A DNA stretch of 64,000 bases from positions 1 to 64,000 of the forward strand of contig JASAMV010005752.1 of the NCBI GenBank assembly GCA_030248065.1. Direction: 5' to 3'. The notes beneath the pieces were generated by a model, which was given only the letters and a program-made list of their open reading frames with translations, made no database searches and was not told where the DNA came from. Both the position numbers and the translations under genes were made by a program. Positions within the stretch are counted from its first letter, which is position 1, and each line of letters begins with the position of its first letter. The stretch is from Rhynchonema sp. JSB1_4 (taxonomy: Eukaryota; Nematoda; Chromadorea; Monhysterida; Xyalidae). Below, in pieces: positions 62,961 through 64,000 of this stretch.

Positions 62961-64000
62961 CAATGTCTCTCACTGTTGTCTTTATCTGTTGTTGTATATG
63001 GGATTAAGTTCCTGCGATGTAATACGAAGACTAAAGGAAAAGAGAGAAACATACACGAAATAAGCTAGTCATGCTATGTATGTGTCACAAGCCCCGCCCA
63101 TGTGTAGGTATCACATCACGTGACCTAGCGCAGCGCCCCTGTGCGTTGGATGTTGTAAGCTAAGATCCTAACATTTCCGACACTCCCAACGACAAAGGAA
63201 GTGTTTTAAGGTTGTTCTAAAAAAGGGAAGGTTGTTCTACAACAAACTCTAGGTTGAACTCACACAGAAATTGTGAGGAGAGCTACAAAAGTCCAGTTTG
63301 TAGATTCTTTCTTCTTGTTTGTTCATACTGTTCATGTCGAAAGTTGAATGCGGCTAAAGTTCGAAGTTGGATTCGACCGGGTTCGATTAGCGGCGTGTTT
63401 CGAGGGGAAGGTGGAAAGTCGACGGCGGAATATTGAGACCCACAGAAAGCAGGTCGACATCACATCGACGACGCGACATCGTAGAGAACGTTCATGGCTT
63501 GACGAAGACAGTAGTTGAAGATTCGTAGAGACGTTGATGAGACTTGAGACGTATCACTTGAAGAGACGGCGTTGAAGGAAAAGTCGTAGAATGTCGTAGT
63601 CGTAGTGCAGCAGACAAGCGAGCGAATACTGTAGATGAGCGATCGATGAATGATGATTGACGTTCAATGTGACTTACGTGGGTTGCATGATAAGGCACGT
63701 ACTGTGGTCGCGATATATGTGCTCGTTCTTTAACTGCTGACTTTAACTTTTTCCTATTCTGTTGCTATTATTGTGAGCTCGGTGCTCACATAACCGTGCT
63801 GTTGCCGCTGTGGCATTCAGTCTGGCTCTATGTCGTGTCTGTGCGCTCGAATCACTGCTGCGCACTTTGTATTCATTCTGCGTCCATCCGAAAGTCCCTG
63901 GCTTTGCTGCTGTTGCACACTGCTGGCTTTCATGCAGCTCTACATTGGGTTGCTGTCGGTCTGGTCGCTGAACGCGTTGCACAATAGCTCCTGTTTGTCT
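62961..64000. other. No gene supported at window end
   Basis: Mixed single-copy sequence. It may include the leader or LTR of the BEL/Pao copy, but no LTR border was identified. Open frames are short. Confidence 0.35.

Overview
The window is eukaryotic, from an invertebrate animal genome. It has GT-AG introns of about 48-70 bp with T-rich TTTTCAG-type acceptors, TATA boxes, long microsatellites, satellites, LINE, Ty3/gypsy and BEL/Pao sequence, and no bacterial gene signals. The very short introns recall nematodes or flatworms, but no single-copy host gene fixes the species.

Most of the window is mobile and virus-like DNA. 0-6.3 kb: a Ty3/gypsy gag copy folded into a large inverted repeat that contains tRNA-like sequences, a (TATG)n run, a 251-bp satellite and a third gypsy fragment. 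6.3-24.9 kb: a degraded Polinton/Maverick-like element (element A). It keeps minus-strand accessory genes (zinc-finger exons, small membrane protein, unknown ORFs), a frameshifted integrase, a penton-like protein, the scrambled end of a major capsid gene, a packaging ATPase with a break, and minus-strand cellular-type genes (a Bcl-2-like ORF, a MATH-BTB gene and a 305-codon ORF). BEL/Pao sequence, a TIR element, a MITE and segmental duplications interrupt it. 25.3-31.2 kb: a LINE with one 1798-codon frame joining N-terminal repeats, a Ulp1/adenain-type cysteine protease, an APE endonuclease and a reverse transcriptase.

31.7-about 54 kb (element B) is the main find: a Polinton-like element with all hallmark genes recognisable and mostly open. 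These are a protein-primed family B DNA polymerase in many exons, FtsK/A32-type packaging ATPase, adenain-like protease, double-jelly-roll major capsid protein in about eight exons, penton-like protein, a basic core-like protein and integrase. It also carries a PC4-like single-stranded-DNA-binding gene, two spliced type I membrane glycoproteins and several unrecognised spliced genes, one with a possible death-fold segment. Three neighbouring gene pairs overlap by ATGA, which suggests stop-restart translation in a eukaryotic element. Two introns carry minisatellites and one splits the polymerase DTDS motif.

54.4-64 kb: direct repeats around tRNA-like tandem units, short satellites, a (CA)n run of about 260 bp, a Tc1-type TIR end, a TATA-driven dUTPase-fold ORF, a 120-bp array with a perfect CRE palindrome in every unit, and a broken BEL/Pao pol fragment. 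Exon borders given here were read by eye and are approximate where stated.
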